NCBI GenBank assembly: GCA_017311315.1
Contig: CM029622.1
Coordinates: forward strand, 13,823,002 to 13,887,001
Origin: Dendrocalamus latiflorus
Taxonomy: Eukaryota; Streptophyta; Magnoliopsida; Poales; Poaceae
Length of the DNA: 64,000 nt
Direction of reading: 5' to 3'
Both the position numbers and the translations under genes were made by a program. Each line of letters starts with the position of its first letter. Positions within the stretch are counted from its first letter, which is position 1. The notes beneath the pieces are model-generated. The model made no database searches and was not told the origin of the DNA. It was given only the letters and a program-made list of their open reading frames with translations. This document shows positions 32,660 through 44,379 of this stretch, in pieces.

Positions 32660-33096
32660 TGGATCGGGAGGGGGTCCACCCCATGCGCTACCTCCCCCTC
32701 GGCCGCGTCTACTCCTCCTCCGCCCCATGCCCGCTCCCCAAGAAGCCCCGCCCCGCCGACGACGGCAGGCCCCCCGTGATCGTGTACTGCCGCCGCCGCC
32801 GCAAGAAGCTGCGGGTTGAGGAGCCGCCGGCCTCGCCTGCGACGGAAGTGCTCTCTCAAGTACGAGCTGCTGAGCCTGGGGCCAGCCCCGCCTGCATTGG
32901 ACGGGGACGGGGGCAGCGAGGAGCCGTCGCGGCGGCGGCGTCCGAGGCGCGGCGGGGGGGGGGGGGGGGGGGGTTGAGAGGAGTGGTTGCTTCTCCGAGC
33001 CCAAGAGACTGCGGCGGCAGGGCGGGCAGAAGGAGGCTGTCTCCTCGGCCGGGAGGAGATGGGCAGAGTGAGTTGGATCTGTGCTGGCTCGAGAGT
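32660..33096 (+). pseudogene. Captured first exon of an ATX1/OsTrx1-type trithorax histone methyltransferase gene
   Basis: One frame reads HPMRYLPLGRVYSSSAPCPL, then PKKPRPADDGRPPVIVYCRR and RRKKLRVEEPPASPAT. After a frameshift near 32850 it goes on SLKYELLSLGPAPPALDGDG and later SEPKRLRRQGGQKEAVSSAG. This matches the basic N-terminal region of grass ATX1-like H3K4 methyltransferases (the rice trithorax homologue) as I recall it. A poly-G run (about 32955-32974) and stops after AGRRWAE show decay. The catalytic SET, PHD and FYR regions are absent. Confidence 0.8.
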
Positions 33097-33490
33097 GATA
33101 TTTCCTTGACGGCTTCAACAAAAACACTTCTTTTTCTTTATGAAAATTTGAGTTATTATTAACGCTGGTTTTGTCACAGGTTGGAAATTGAGGGTGCGGA
33201 TTCTCTACCTTGGTGGTGTAAAGATTCTTTTTTTTTGTTCTTGAAAAATTTGTTGTGTTTGAGAAAATTCTCCAATGTTTCCATAGTTGGATTGGATAAG
33301 GCTTGCTTATTATAATCCTTCCTACATTTTCCTAATGTAAGGATTCATTTTGTTTAGTTATCAGATGCTAGATAGCATTTGACTTTTAGTGTTCATATAT
33401 TTATCATTCAATTTTCCATCTATTGCCTGAATTATGAAGTCTGCATTGTGAAAATCATGTGGTCGATAACTAGAGCTGAACAAACTGCAG

Positions 33491-33704
33491 GTGAGGTATG
33501 ATGATGGTGAAGCAGTGGACCTTATTCTTGCTGATGAAAGGATAAAATTTTCTATTTCATCTGAAGAAATGAAGTGCCTGAACCTGAAATTTGGAATTTC
33601 CAATCTGGATAAGAAGGGATATGATGAGTTGCTTGCGCTTGCTGTCAGCTTTCATGACTACCAAGGTCTTGATCCAGGTGATCTTGTGTGGGCTAAACTA
33701 ACAG
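33491..33704 (+). pseudogene. Captured second trithorax exon (up to the PWWP start)
   Basis: Flanked by CTGCAG on the left and GTACTC on the right, i.e. acceptor and donor. The frame is fully open: RYDDGEAVDLILADERIKFS, ISSEEMKCLNLKFGISNLDK, GYDELLALAVSFHDYQGLDP and GDLVWAKLTG. It ends at the start of the PWWP domain, exactly as in ATX1/ATX2-type proteins. Introns were kept, so capture was at DNA level and not through mRNA. Confidence 0.88.
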
Positions 33705-34277
33705 GTACTCCTACTCTCGTGTTTTCTACCTCTGATTGCTGATGTTTTCAACTGTCATCAGAAGTTTTATTGCCATTGTTCAAACTGACAGTACAGATTC
33801 CTATGAATTCTGGCCGCGTGATACTTGATTAGTTCTAGTGCTGAAGGAAGTTTTGCATTAACTTAATAAGTCATTCTATTTTTTGAGTTACATCACAATT
33901 GTTAGATGATTTCGCTATGACTCTTTTGTAGAAAATGTTTCCAAATATTAATGCCTGGGTTACTTGAGTTTTACTTTGATGTTTTGATGACCTTCTCTTC
34001 AATTATCTGATTTAGTTTGATATGGCAATATAGAGCGTATATTTCGATGCTCCATTTCCTTAGTTCTATCTAATTTGTCATCACATGCACTGCTTAGACT
34101 GCATGAGCTTACTTACCCATCATTCATCATACCTTTTGTGCTATCTAATTCTATCAGTTCTATTTGTTAGTTAAATTCATCATACCTCCATTTCCTCAGT
34201 TCTATCTAATTTGTCATCACAAACAATTTGCTAGTTAAATTTTAGATGTGCAGTCATATGTTGTGTTGGAATTACAG

Positions 34278-34331
34278 GGGCGGTGGCTTTATCTCTTTGG
34301 AGAATTTACTATACTTTGCTAGGAACTATCC
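34278..34331 (+). pseudogene. Third captured exon-like block, gene not identified
   Basis: Between an acceptor-like ..TTACAG and a donor-like GTGAGTG, an open frame reads GGFISLENLLYFARNYP. It does not match the trithorax protein as I know it, so it may derive from a third host gene. Confidence 0.35.
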
Positions 34332-34880
34332 AGTGAGTGCAAATCTCTTGATCCAGTGCTGGTTCAGATTTATCTCAACTTTTCCCTAATGCTAGTCTAC
34401 GTCTCTCTTCAATGCTTTTCTTTGAGTTTGAGCTGGAAAGAATTTATAGGGCTTATGTAATGTACATATCTTTTGGGCGAGTTTGAAACTCTGCCTCCTT
34501 GTCTCTTTTTGGCAATTGAACAACTAATCATCTTTTGGCAATGATCGTACTGTGGACAAAAGGATGGAATTATTTGACCAAAATATTTGTTTTTTGGTTT
34601 TCTCGAATAAATTAATTACGATTATAATATTTTACATCATATTTCAATTGGCAACAAAAAAATTCAGTTACATATGCTCCGCAGACATCAAAACATACAC
34701 CAAACATCATTCAGGGGCACATTGGACCTTTCTCAAGGAAACCTCACATTCCTGGAGCTGGAGCTAACTGCGTGCCAAACAGGACCACCTGCTCCAGAAA
34801 CTCCACAGTGGAGCTGCTCCATGGTGGAGTTGATGGAGCAGAGCTGGAAAAACTGGAGCAGAGCAGTCCCAAACAGGCCC

Positions 34881-36178
34881 TAATTCTTGGTCACCCTTCA
34901 AAACACCATACAAAAGCATGCAGATGTAGCAGCCACCATGCATGACAAAAACGTGATCACCACATCAAACGCATCAATGATTTGGAGTTGAAACATATGA
35001 AGCAATCAAATCAACTAGAAGCCTCCATGCATATCTAGCAGCCACCAGGTTGGTCTCCAATCTGATACGCATAAACTCACAGCCGCCTTAAAATTTTCTC
35101 AACACAATGTCTCGGCCAGAGCACCTTTTACAACTTGGTTGCCGCACATATATATGAGATCAGTTGCTACTCAAAACCCTAAAACAACTCATCTAACTAC
35201 ACCTAGCCCTTTTTACCTAAATTAGGTTTTTGGCCCACTAATTTTCAAGGGACCCGAAACTCTTCCTAACACGGGTTTTCACATTTCCGACTTTTCAACT
35301 CATCGCGTGTCGAAGCCTCCAGGACTGCACCTCCTGTATCTTCTCCACGCATCATCCACTTTTGATCTCTATGTGCTCCAGCGTGAGCCCGACCACCTCG
35401 TGATATCCTCGACCGCCTGAACCTCAGATTTCCCCCTCCTAGTCCCAGTCCTCCTCGTCACCGACCATGACCGTCTCCACGCCCAACCTGCACATGCAAA
35501 GACCAAAGAACATTCTTCCGGCACAAGTTCTCACCAACTTGACTGATATTAGTCCACGCACACACGCACATGACTCGCATAACAACGCTAAACAAAATTA
35601 CCAATTATTCAATATCACAAATTAACCATTGTCAATTATTCATCACCAAAATATCCTAGACCGAGCCACATGGTCTAACATGTTACCTATAGGAATGAAA
35701 TCAGTTCTTACTTCTCAGACCGTCAGGGCCTTTTGACTTCAAAAAATAGGTATTGTTGTATCTGTGGTGGCGTTACGGACTATCAAACACTCAAAACTCA
35801 TGATAATAAAAGTAGAACAGGAGGCACAAGATATGTAGTCCTAAGCTTTCTATCACTTCATTGATTGGTGGGACGTGATATATAATGTGCAACCCCTATC
35901 CTCTACCCTTAGTCGCACCACAATTTCTTAAGTAATTATTTGGTCAATTATCACAATTATGACTTAGCATACCTTTTTAGTCCTATATGACCCACGTGTG
36001 ATAGACTCGGTTTCTTGACTAATTTTTCCTAACTTGTGGTTACTAGTTTATTGGATACACTTTTTCTGGTAAGCCACACTTTATCTAAGCTTAGTTATAA
36101 CATAGTTAGCCATGAACCAAACATACCCCTACACTTTCTATAAGAATAAGTATCATAGGATTGGATCTTTATTAATAT
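34881..36178. other. Intergenic flank of the transposon, no gene seen
   Basis: 34884-35187 is missing from copy A (part of its deletion). 35188-36178 corresponds to 1083-2068. No gene or terminal structure was seen. Confidence 0.5.
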
Positions 36179-37760
36179 TGTAACACCCCGCCCATCCTCT
36201 GGGTCTAGAGTGCTACCATCATTGCATATTAATACCAATTTTATTAAAACAACTGCTGAACATTTTATACAAACTCTACTTTACTCATGAAACAGCGACC
36301 ACTTACACCATACCATTTTTAAGCAACTATTCTAACTTACTAGTGGGGTAAACGTACTAATAAAAGCTGGATATGTGAAATGTTACCAGAATGTGAAGTT
36401 ATTCATGTGCTACACCCGCCCGTGCATGACGTCCTCAATGGTCATCTAGAAATAAAACAACAAAGTAAGGGTGAGTCCAATGACTCAGCAAGTACACAAT
36501 AGAATGATAAACACTACCAAAACATATAAGCAAATCAACCAACCATAACATACTCCGCATGCATTGTCATGCTCATATCAACATTCTCATGTTTCCACAT
36601 CAACCATAACATACTCCACATGCATTGTCATGATCATATCATCAGTGCCATGCAAACCTGCTCTACATGCACATTTGCTCATCACATTGCATATACCGGT
36701 ATTACCGAGTGAACACCCGTCGATGTTCACCCAAAATCTTGGGCCCGCCCATATCAGCACGGGGGTCTCTCCACTCCCGTGGAGGCCTACCGATGTAGGT
36801 CTTACTCAAGAGCGCTCCAGATTAGTCAACTAGCTTTACTCGTAGCTAGAGACTTTCTCACCGTCCTAACTCTTGAGTGCACATGATGCAAATGCAGATG
36901 CTCATTGTCATAATCATGCTCATCATTAACATCATTAGCAGGTAAACATCATTGCCCACCTTACTCCATCATCATTACCATCATTTACCATGCAACCTCA
37001 TGTCATGTAAACAACACACTTCCACATAAACTTCATCATATCATGTATGCAGCACATATTTTCATAAACATTTCGGTCTACCTCTCTACCATGCACTTGC
37101 CTGTTAACCAAGCGGAGCGAAGCGACGTGAGGACGACGTCGACTCAGGACCTCCACCTGAACAAGCAATTAATCCGACTTAACATATCATAACGAAACCA
37201 TAGATTAAATGGACAATGACGATACTACACGCATATCCCGATTATGGCGTAAAAATGCACGAGTTTCAAGGACCTGTCGCGCAGGCACCAAAACCCCCCA
37301 TTCTTTTTTATCTTTTCTCTTTTTTCTCTCTTTTCTTCCCTTTTATTTTCTTCTCTTTCTTTCTCTTTCTTCATTATTTTTTTTACCCGACCGGCCCCTT
37401 CTTCTTTTTCCTTCCCCACCTGCCCCTCTCTCTCCTCACTTCCATCCGGCCGAACTGGCCTCATCCCCTAGTCTCCCCCTCTCTCTTGCGTGGACTCTCC
37501 ATGCGATTTGGGGGCGCGCGGGGCAGCACACGGCCGAGCTCGGGCTCACCAGTCCCGAGCTCGCCGCCGCCGCCGACTTCTTCACCACCCCCGCCTTCTC
37601 CTCCATTCTCACTTCCTCTCCCTCTCTCTCGCATGCGACTGCGCCCGAGCCCACCGCCGGCCGAGCCCCCCCCCCCCCCCCACCCCGCGCACACACACAT
37701 GCCGGCCTCTACACCTCGCCTCTCCCCGGTTCGTGGAGCAGGAGCGCGCCGTCGGCAGTT
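36179..37760 (-). mobile_element. Gypsy-type LTR, copy B, truncated
   Basis: It begins TGTAACACCCCGCCC like copy A at 2069 and follows it through the pyrimidine tract and poly-C run (about 37668-37682) until GCAGTTCT at 37760. There copy A goes on with GC-rich LTR-like sequence, while copy B switches abruptly to AT-rich sequence of the PMD/FAR1 locus. Confidence 0.7.
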
Positions 37761-37831
37761 CTCTTTGCAGGAATTTGTAATATAGTCTATAGTATTTTTC
37801 TCTAATAAAGATAGCATCCCTCCTGCGAGAG

Positions 37832-39545
37832 TTAGTGAAAATTAAGGTATGTGTAGAAAACATACTTAATGATAAAATCATTGCTACTTATAGGGTAAGC
37901 TATTGGTTTACCTGCACATTTGCTTGTTACATTTCGTTTTTTGGGATTTGTCTTTCTGTTATTTGGGAGACCATAATATACATAGTGGTTTGATGTCCCG
38001 TAAGTAGATGTTGGCATCCTCCCATTAGGACCCCGTATTCTTTTGGCAATAGGTGGGCTAGGGTAATTGATGTCCTCCATTAGTTCTTGTATATCATCTT
38101 CAGTTTCTTCATGATTCTCTATGTTGTCTTGTATCTTAGTGTCAACATCCGAGTTTGCGTTGATTTTACCATCCTACAAAAAATGCTAGTGACTGGATAA
38201 GTATTGGCATGTAATGAAGTTCATGGAATATCATGTAAGAGTTAATAACTGAACCTCTTCTAATTTGCAGCTTTCTGATTTTGCATTAGTGTTCATGCCA
38301 TCTTTCATTCCCTGCAAGCAAAAAGGTGTTATGTGCTCTAGAAATGTACAGTTACTGTTTGTTGAAAATAAGATATTACATTAGGTTAAATGATGTACTT
38401 TAATCTCTTGCAGTAGCTGCATGTTGCTCCTCTCTAATTGCTCTACGCGTTTCACAAGCTTTTCAACAATGTCACAAAGCTGAAGAAAAAACAGGTATGA
38501 TATGATATGTCATATTCCCAAGCTGTGGTGAATAAGAGAATAAAAAAGGTATGATATGTACTTTACTTCTGTTAAGAAAATGAGATACCTTCATAATATG
38601 GCCACCATAATTTTTACAACTCTCGTTGCCCTGGTGCACATGTACTTCACCCTCATGATCATTTGATTGATCCAAATTGTAAAATTGAGGTTTCGATATT
38701 CTATCCTCGTCATCTGGAGGTGGGAGCTCTTCAACAATCTATTGCAAACAAAGAGTTCTGTTTTCAATTGTATGATTTTCTAGTTAATAACTAAAGGTAA
38801 ACTTGAACTTACTGTTGATCTTCCATAACCCGTTTTGCTCTCAATGGCATCCCTTTGTCTGCATATTCCTAGGTTCCAATTCAATATTAAAGGGTATTTC
38901 CGCATAGTGTACATATGTGCACCCTGATTCACCTGACAATGCTCCCAATACCAAACCTATAAATTGTCACAACAAACAATGAAGATTCAGATATTGTTCA
39001 TACATGACACTATTGACTTGAAAAATGAAATTCTGATTTACCTGGAGCAATATTAGATTACCCTGCAAATGTTTTTGACCATTTTTGTATGCAGTCAAGC
39101 TATCGTGCAAGAACCATAAGGTCAAGCTGGCCCAATATATTTTACTTATGTCTTCAACCTTGTTTAGGAGGCCTACGTAGGCGGCACTTACATACCTATT
39201 GGTTGTGGGGCATAAAACATGCCCAATTAAAAGTAAAATGAATCTGCGTATGAAATGATCATCTGCAAATTTGCTACCCAAAATGGCTTCTTCCAAACTT
39301 TCCAGTGAAATGCTAGCTTTGCCATCCCCTGCATAGAGCTTAAACATATCATATTCTACGTTGTTTGGGATGCATGTTATTTCCTCTCCTTTGTCCGGTA
39401 GGTCCATGATACATTTGACATCCCACATAGTGATAGAGAGTTTCTTCCCATTGATATAGACGGTTTTTTCTGTAGGATCATACTGATCTGCTATCCACAT
39501 GCAAAGCTTGCGGTGGATATTCATATGCTGCATCTTGAGGAACAT
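37832..39545 (-). CDS. Plant mobile domain (PMD) protein, six exons, about 425 aa
   Basis: Exons (minus strand) 39545-39042, 38956-38813, 38738-38589, 38479-38399, 38311-38255 and 38173-37832. Every junction reads GT..AG on the minus strand, every exon is a multiple of three (504, 144, 150, 81, 57, 342 bases) and no stop interrupts. Exon 1 starts ATG and contains HRKLCMWIADQYDPTEKTVY, MWDVKCIMDLPDKGEEI and SKIYWASLTLWFLHDSL. Exon 2 begins VWYWEHCQ after GNLILLQ. This is the pattern of the aminotransferase-like plant mobile domain, found in MAIN-type proteins and in transposons. Exon 3 is acidic, exon 4 a short coiled coil (VEKLVKRVEQLERSNMQLLQ), exon 6 basic. It lies 298 bp downstream of the FAR1-type gene on the same strand. 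Function unknown; it may be transposon-borne. The stop was taken as the end of the frame in exon 6; a further exon is possible. Confidence 0.75.
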
Positions 39546-39843
39546 ATTTCACAACATAAATTGAGGAACAAGTATTATTCCATAGCATTTTTTTCTACAA
39601 ATCTCATTTTTTCACTTGTATAAGTACGACCATCTTGACATGCAATTACATCTTCAGCAACTTGTGATGTATAGAGTTTTCAAAGTAACGATAATAACAT
39701 AAAAGGTCATACTGTAAAAAGAGAATTCTGCAACCGACGAATGTGCATTTAAATAGTAAAATTTAATGAACGAAATGTCTGTCAAAAATTGAGCAAATAA
39801 CAACATTAACAAGTAAAAGTTGCAGCAGAACTGTGTGAGTGTG

Positions 39844-42206
39844 TCAGGGGCAGGGGGAAGAGGAACCACTCCACATATGATCTGAACATAAGCGAGCTTC
39901 AATGAAGCATTTAACAAACAAATTTGCTTCACAAAATAACAGCGTGGCTAGTGTGCATCCCGTCTTGTCTCTTAATTGTCCCTGCGTGTGAAGACAACAC
40001 AGGATTACTACTACCTTTCACTACCACATTGTTCAATAACAAACACAGAATAAACTAGGTAAACATGTACTTGCCTTTGAAGCAGTGGGCACGTGCGTCG
40101 TGTGTGATTTGGTTTCCCACAATACCCACAATGAAATGTTGTCTTCTCAGTGAAATTCTTGTATCTCTTGCGCGGAGCACCTCTTGGATTAACACAAACA
40201 AGATCATGAACTCTTTCTACCGAGGACTGGATACAATTTGAACCTTGCGCAATTGTAGGACCGTATTGCATTGCCTCTTTGAAGCTATTACTATCATCAT
40301 TATCGTCTATAATGTGCTGTAAATAATTTAACACATCCACCAACATTTCTTCATTCCTCGAAGCTATTAAGAAGGCCTCCTTTCCCTTATTGCAGAGCTC
40401 ACGATAACGATCCATTTGGTCAGACCAGACGTGCATTCCGCCTCTTCTATCAGAAGGAAATGCAACCTTAGCACCCATTGTCCACCTCCTCAATACACAA
40501 CACTGAGGAATGCAGTTTACTCCTATATGTTTCAAAACAACAAAAATATGTTCACATGGGATGGATTCACATTCCATTTTGCGACAGGAGCAAGTAATGC
40601 TACTCACAGAATTCCCTTCAAAACTGCAGTCCACATAAACTCCATTGTGTACGCTCTCTTTTAGCACAACAGAGAACTTTACACACTCACCTAAATATAT
40701 GATATCTCCAATGGACCATCTCTTTGTGTTCTCAATCTGTATCTTCACTAACTTAAAAATATTAGGCGTGTACAGAACTGATGCACTTTTTTCAAGTTCC
40801 TCAGCATCTAATTTAGTAAATGGAATAGATTGTGAAGCCCTGGAATCTAGTTCGGCCTCATTCCGGCGCATTCGTGACAGACAATGCTCATAGTGGTCCA
40901 CCAGATCATAAAGGGTCATTTTGCGATCTAGGTGCCTATGAAGCCTTGAGTTGAGACTCTCACTTCGCTGATTACTTTTCATACCCAAATAATACTTTCC
41001 TTGCAAATATGCCGCTGACCACATCTTTCTCAACTCATACATCTTGCACATCCATTTGTTCTCATCCAAAATTCCGTGCCTTTGCTTAAAAAGATTCCAA
41101 TTTTTCTCAAAGTTCTCAACACTCATTGGAGCATATATAAAATTTCTAAACTCAGAAAGCATGGGTTGGCGGAGGTGGCGAATCATATTTTGCTCGATAT
41201 GCCAAGTGCATAAACGGTGTTCGGACCGGGGCATCACTGTTCTTATTGCTTGCCGCATTGCAGAATCGCCATCCGTTATCAACGATTGTGGTTCTTTCTG
41301 GTACATAGCTTTCAAAAATGCGTGAAGCAACCACTCATAAGAACCAGTTGATTCGTCTGATACAATACCACACCCGAAAACAACTGTGCTCCGATGATGG
41401 TTAACACCAATGAATGGTACAAATGGCAGATTATACCGATTCACACGATATGTACTATCAAACACTACAACGTCACCAAAAACATCATAATCAATGCGCG
41501 ATTGCGCATCTGACCAGAATAAATTCCTTAAGTGACCCAAATCATCTGTGTTATACTGATAAAAGAACTCAGAATCCTTTTCCTGTCGTGCTCTCATATG
41601 ACTGATCACAGTTTCAGCATCATACCCTATAATGGTTCTTTTCTTGTATCTTTTGAAGAAGTTGTACAAATCAGCTGGTATAAACCCAACCTTTTCATAG
41701 CCACCATGTTGTTTCTCCATAACTTCCATTATTTGATATTTACGGATACCACCGACCTGAAATTCAATAGCATCTGCTTTCTGTGCATCACTGAGCCCTC
41801 GATGTGATCGTAGAAATGTAACTTCACCAGGCCTCGCTAGCGAGTGCTTGTGTTCATCCTTGAAATTTTTCACAAACCATCGACCGGTTTCCTCATTAAG
41901 CTCTATCTCAAACTCTGCTTCACATCCACAACGAGTAAGTGGTCTTGGCTCTTTCTGTCTATTAGGTAAGTCAAAGAATTGTATTCTTCGATAACCTTCT
42001 CTAGAGCAATAATAATGCCTACGGACTATCCTTCCAGTGGTTGGATCACGTTTCACAATATCTTTTCTGACACTAAAGCCTTTCCCCTCCGCATAACTAT
42101 TATAGAATCTAAAACCTTCCTCCTCGCTACCAAACTCCTTTAGTACAATCAAATTATACTCTTCCAAATCCTCAATGGTGACCTTGGTGGGTTTTTTACC
42201 TTCCAT
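39844..42206 (-). CDS. FAR1/FHY3-related, MULE-transposase-derived protein
   Basis: The main exon 42206-40071 starts at ATG (MEGKKPTKVT). Numbered from an upstream in-frame position at 42245: a FAR1 zinc-binding DNA-binding domain at about 38-140 (FYNSYAEGKGFSVRKD, RHYYCSREGYR, TRCGCEAEFEI); a MULE transposase core at about 230-330 (DVVVFDSTYRVNRYNLPFVP, LITDGDSAMRQAI); a SWIM zinc finger at 552-567 (CSCRKMECESIPCEH); and a CCHC knuckle at 706-719 (CGYCGKPNHTRRTC). A donor GT after LLQRQ joins in phase to an exon at 39981-39844 (46 codons, TGA). The sequence before 42206 (..TTGCAG) may be an acceptor, so a 5' exon may exist. Family members are transcription factors of light signalling or transposases; the intact domain set does not decide between them. 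Confidence 0.88.
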
Positions 42207-42245
42207 AATATAATCCTGCAATTTACACATCTCTACATTAGGCAC

Positions 42246-44370
42246 AAAAGAACTATATTAAATAATGACAAGGGCTCCATTCAAGCACTGAGCAACATCT
42301 TGCCCGACCTGATATTCCAAAAGTACAAAGAAGACAGAGTGGAAAATAATAGAAGGAATCAACATTAATTACAACGAACCAAGGAACATATTGGGTTGTA
42401 CTCTGTCCTAGAAGTCTTAAGACATTTAGACTATGGCCATGGTATCAACTATCAACTGTGTGGAAAAGGATCATACTATCGAATTTCCAACGTTAGTTGT
42501 ATACAACAATGTCTTTCAGAGGTGTCCGATTGGCAAACATCAATGCAATTGTTGGATTCCTATCGAAGATTATTTTCTTCACATTGAAAGTTTGGAACCC
42601 ACGCTCTTTTCCTATCGTAGACATGTAACATTTTTCTTTGAACAAGATTCATAAATAAGAGATGACATGGATCTAAATGTATTTTGGGCGCACTTACATT
42701 TTATATGATGGATATCTTCAACTCAACACTGAGCCCTGGCAAATTATGAAATTGGATCTTTATCATTAGCATGACACTGACATGATAGCCGAATTGAACA
42801 ACAGAACAGGCGGGCACAAGTGCAGTGTTCTTGGGTCTTGACAAAGTTTCTGTCAGCACCAGGGTTCAAAAACCCAGCCGATAACCCAAAAACCAGAGTA
42901 AATTCAAATTTTGATTTTTAGATTTTGACTATTTTATTTCTAGTTTTTCCGGTTACTAGTTTCAAAACAGCCTAAAATTCAATTTTAGATTTTTGAAGTT
43001 TGACTAGGTTTTTTGCCTGATTTTTCAGTTACTAGCTGGTTATCATTATCAACTACCGGGCGGCTTTTTTCCTAGTCGCGAGATTTGTATCCTTGGTCAG
43101 CACTCAGCAGTTAATCATCATGGACACCAAAGAGTGGCAGCAAAGATAATCCTTCTTTTTAACTTGTCTTTAAAGACATGCGATGATTTGATGACATCCA
43201 TTTTTTGAGAACATCCACAAAAGAATGAAAAGACAATGGGCAAAGTTAGAAAAGATATCAAATCTTTCCTCATGAACCCATCATCAGCTTTCCATAAGGA
43301 ATAGCCTCTTTACCAACGTAAAGCCATAATTGTCGTGCAAAACCATACCAAACTGTAGAGTTAATGGCTCTTTTAGGCCCTCATGGCGTTTTCAGTAACT
43401 CAACAAGTGGAGCAAAATGATGGCAGCATGGGTAAGTGAAAATAAGTAATCGTGCACTGGGCTATTGTGCCTGTCCCACCATAACAGCATAATTCGCTAT
43501 GCTACAGCCAAACTTAATGATACGAGTTATGAGGCATCATGCCTAATTTGCAGAGTTCTGTCAAAGCATAAAAACAAGAAACAACAGGTCGTTCTCCCTA
43601 TACTACCAGAAGTCTTGCTGGGAATCAGCATCGAGGAACTCATTCCACAAATATAAGCCATTTACGGGGCAATTAGTCAAATTACCTATTTAGCTAACCA
43701 ACCAGAATTATTACGACATTAAAAATCATTGGCCAAGCAGATATTATATTGTACCATTACAGGAGAAAGTAAATCTTATATAACAGATTTTAGAAGATCA
43801 GATCTAACTAGGAGTTGCGACTGAATTGCTCCTTTATGCGTTCTGAACATCATTGATTCGACCATTTACATGGGCTTCAATATATATTATCACAAATCAT
43901 CTACTTTGATGCATATGCAACATGACAGTCAGTGGAGACAAATATACCGGTACCAATAATGACATAATAAGAAAATGTGATGATCTGAGATTACATAAAG
44001 AGCAAACGCCAGTAGAAACTAGAGTGGCCCATCAGATGTACAGTATCAATTTCATATTTGCATCTATTTAAGCATTCTAGGTACAGGTGTATCTGTGGAA
44101 AAAAGAATGAAAGAAATTGGTAAAAGTAGTAGGAAGAGGAAAGGAGACGATTGGGGGAAATATGCAGGTAGGAAGAGGAAAGGAGAGGGGGAGAGGAGGG
44201 GGAACGTACGCTGGTGCAGCTGCAGCAAAAGTACGCGGCACCGGCCTCGCCGCTGATGCGGCCGCCCCCGTCGCAGGGCCTCAGGCCGACCACGCCGCCC
44301 GACGCGCACCCGCTGATGCGCCAGCTCCAGGTGGCGCGGCAGTACTGGCCGCACCCGCAGCGCTACGGCG
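42246..44370. other. Upstream region of the FAR1-type gene; no gene supported
   Basis: AT-rich to about 44100, then an A/G-rich stretch and a GC-rich block (44214-44375). The latter has a plus-strand frame with QQKYAAPASPLMRPPPSQGL and PLMRQLQVARQYWPHPQRYG. That frame looks like coding DNA of a Pro/Gln-rich protein, possibly a gene fragment, but I do not recognise it. A promoter or 5' exon of the FAR1-type gene could also lie here. Confidence 0.35.
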
Positions 44371-44379
44371 GGGATGAGG

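Larger units (their letters stand above)
31174..34880 (+). mobile_element. PIF/Harbinger-like element with captured GRAS and trithorax gene pieces (3707 bp)
   Basis: The termini GGGCCTGTTTGGGACTGCTC and GAGCAGTCCCAAACAGGCCC are inverted. Similarity continues about 50 bp inward (CCGCTCCAAGTTTTTCAGCT on the left versus AGCTGGAAAAACTGGAGCAG on the right). Both ends are flanked by TAA (31171-31173 and 34881-34883), the 3-bp TWA duplication of PIF/Harbinger elements. No transposase is encoded. The inside is a mosaic of host sequence: a GRAS fragment on minus, trithorax exons on plus and another exon-like block. This matches 'Pack-type' elements that carry host gene pieces. A 541-bp MULE-type MITE is nested in it. 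Confidence 0.88.
30798..37760 (+). repeat. Segmental duplication, copy B (right), fuller version
   Basis: The direct copy of 1-3589. It includes the complete PIF/Harbinger-like element (31174-34880), its right flank, about 1 kb of intergenic DNA and the LTR from 36179 until homology ends at 37760. The first 1.06 kb is nearly identical to copy A, while from 35188 onward divergence is several percent. Copy B also has an extra roughly 58-bp tandem unit within the LTR at about 36560-36620. Confidence 0.95.

Noticed and set aside
1..37760. The two direct copies could be LTRs of one giant retrotransposon
   Set aside because: Neither copy has TG..CA limits, primer-binding site or polypurine tract at its edges, the copies contain a complete DNA transposon and part of another LTR, and intact host genes lie between them.
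42850..43085. Possible MITE with ends AGGGTTCAAAAACCC and CTACCGGGCGG
   Set aside because: The candidate ends are not convincingly inverted and no target duplication was found.
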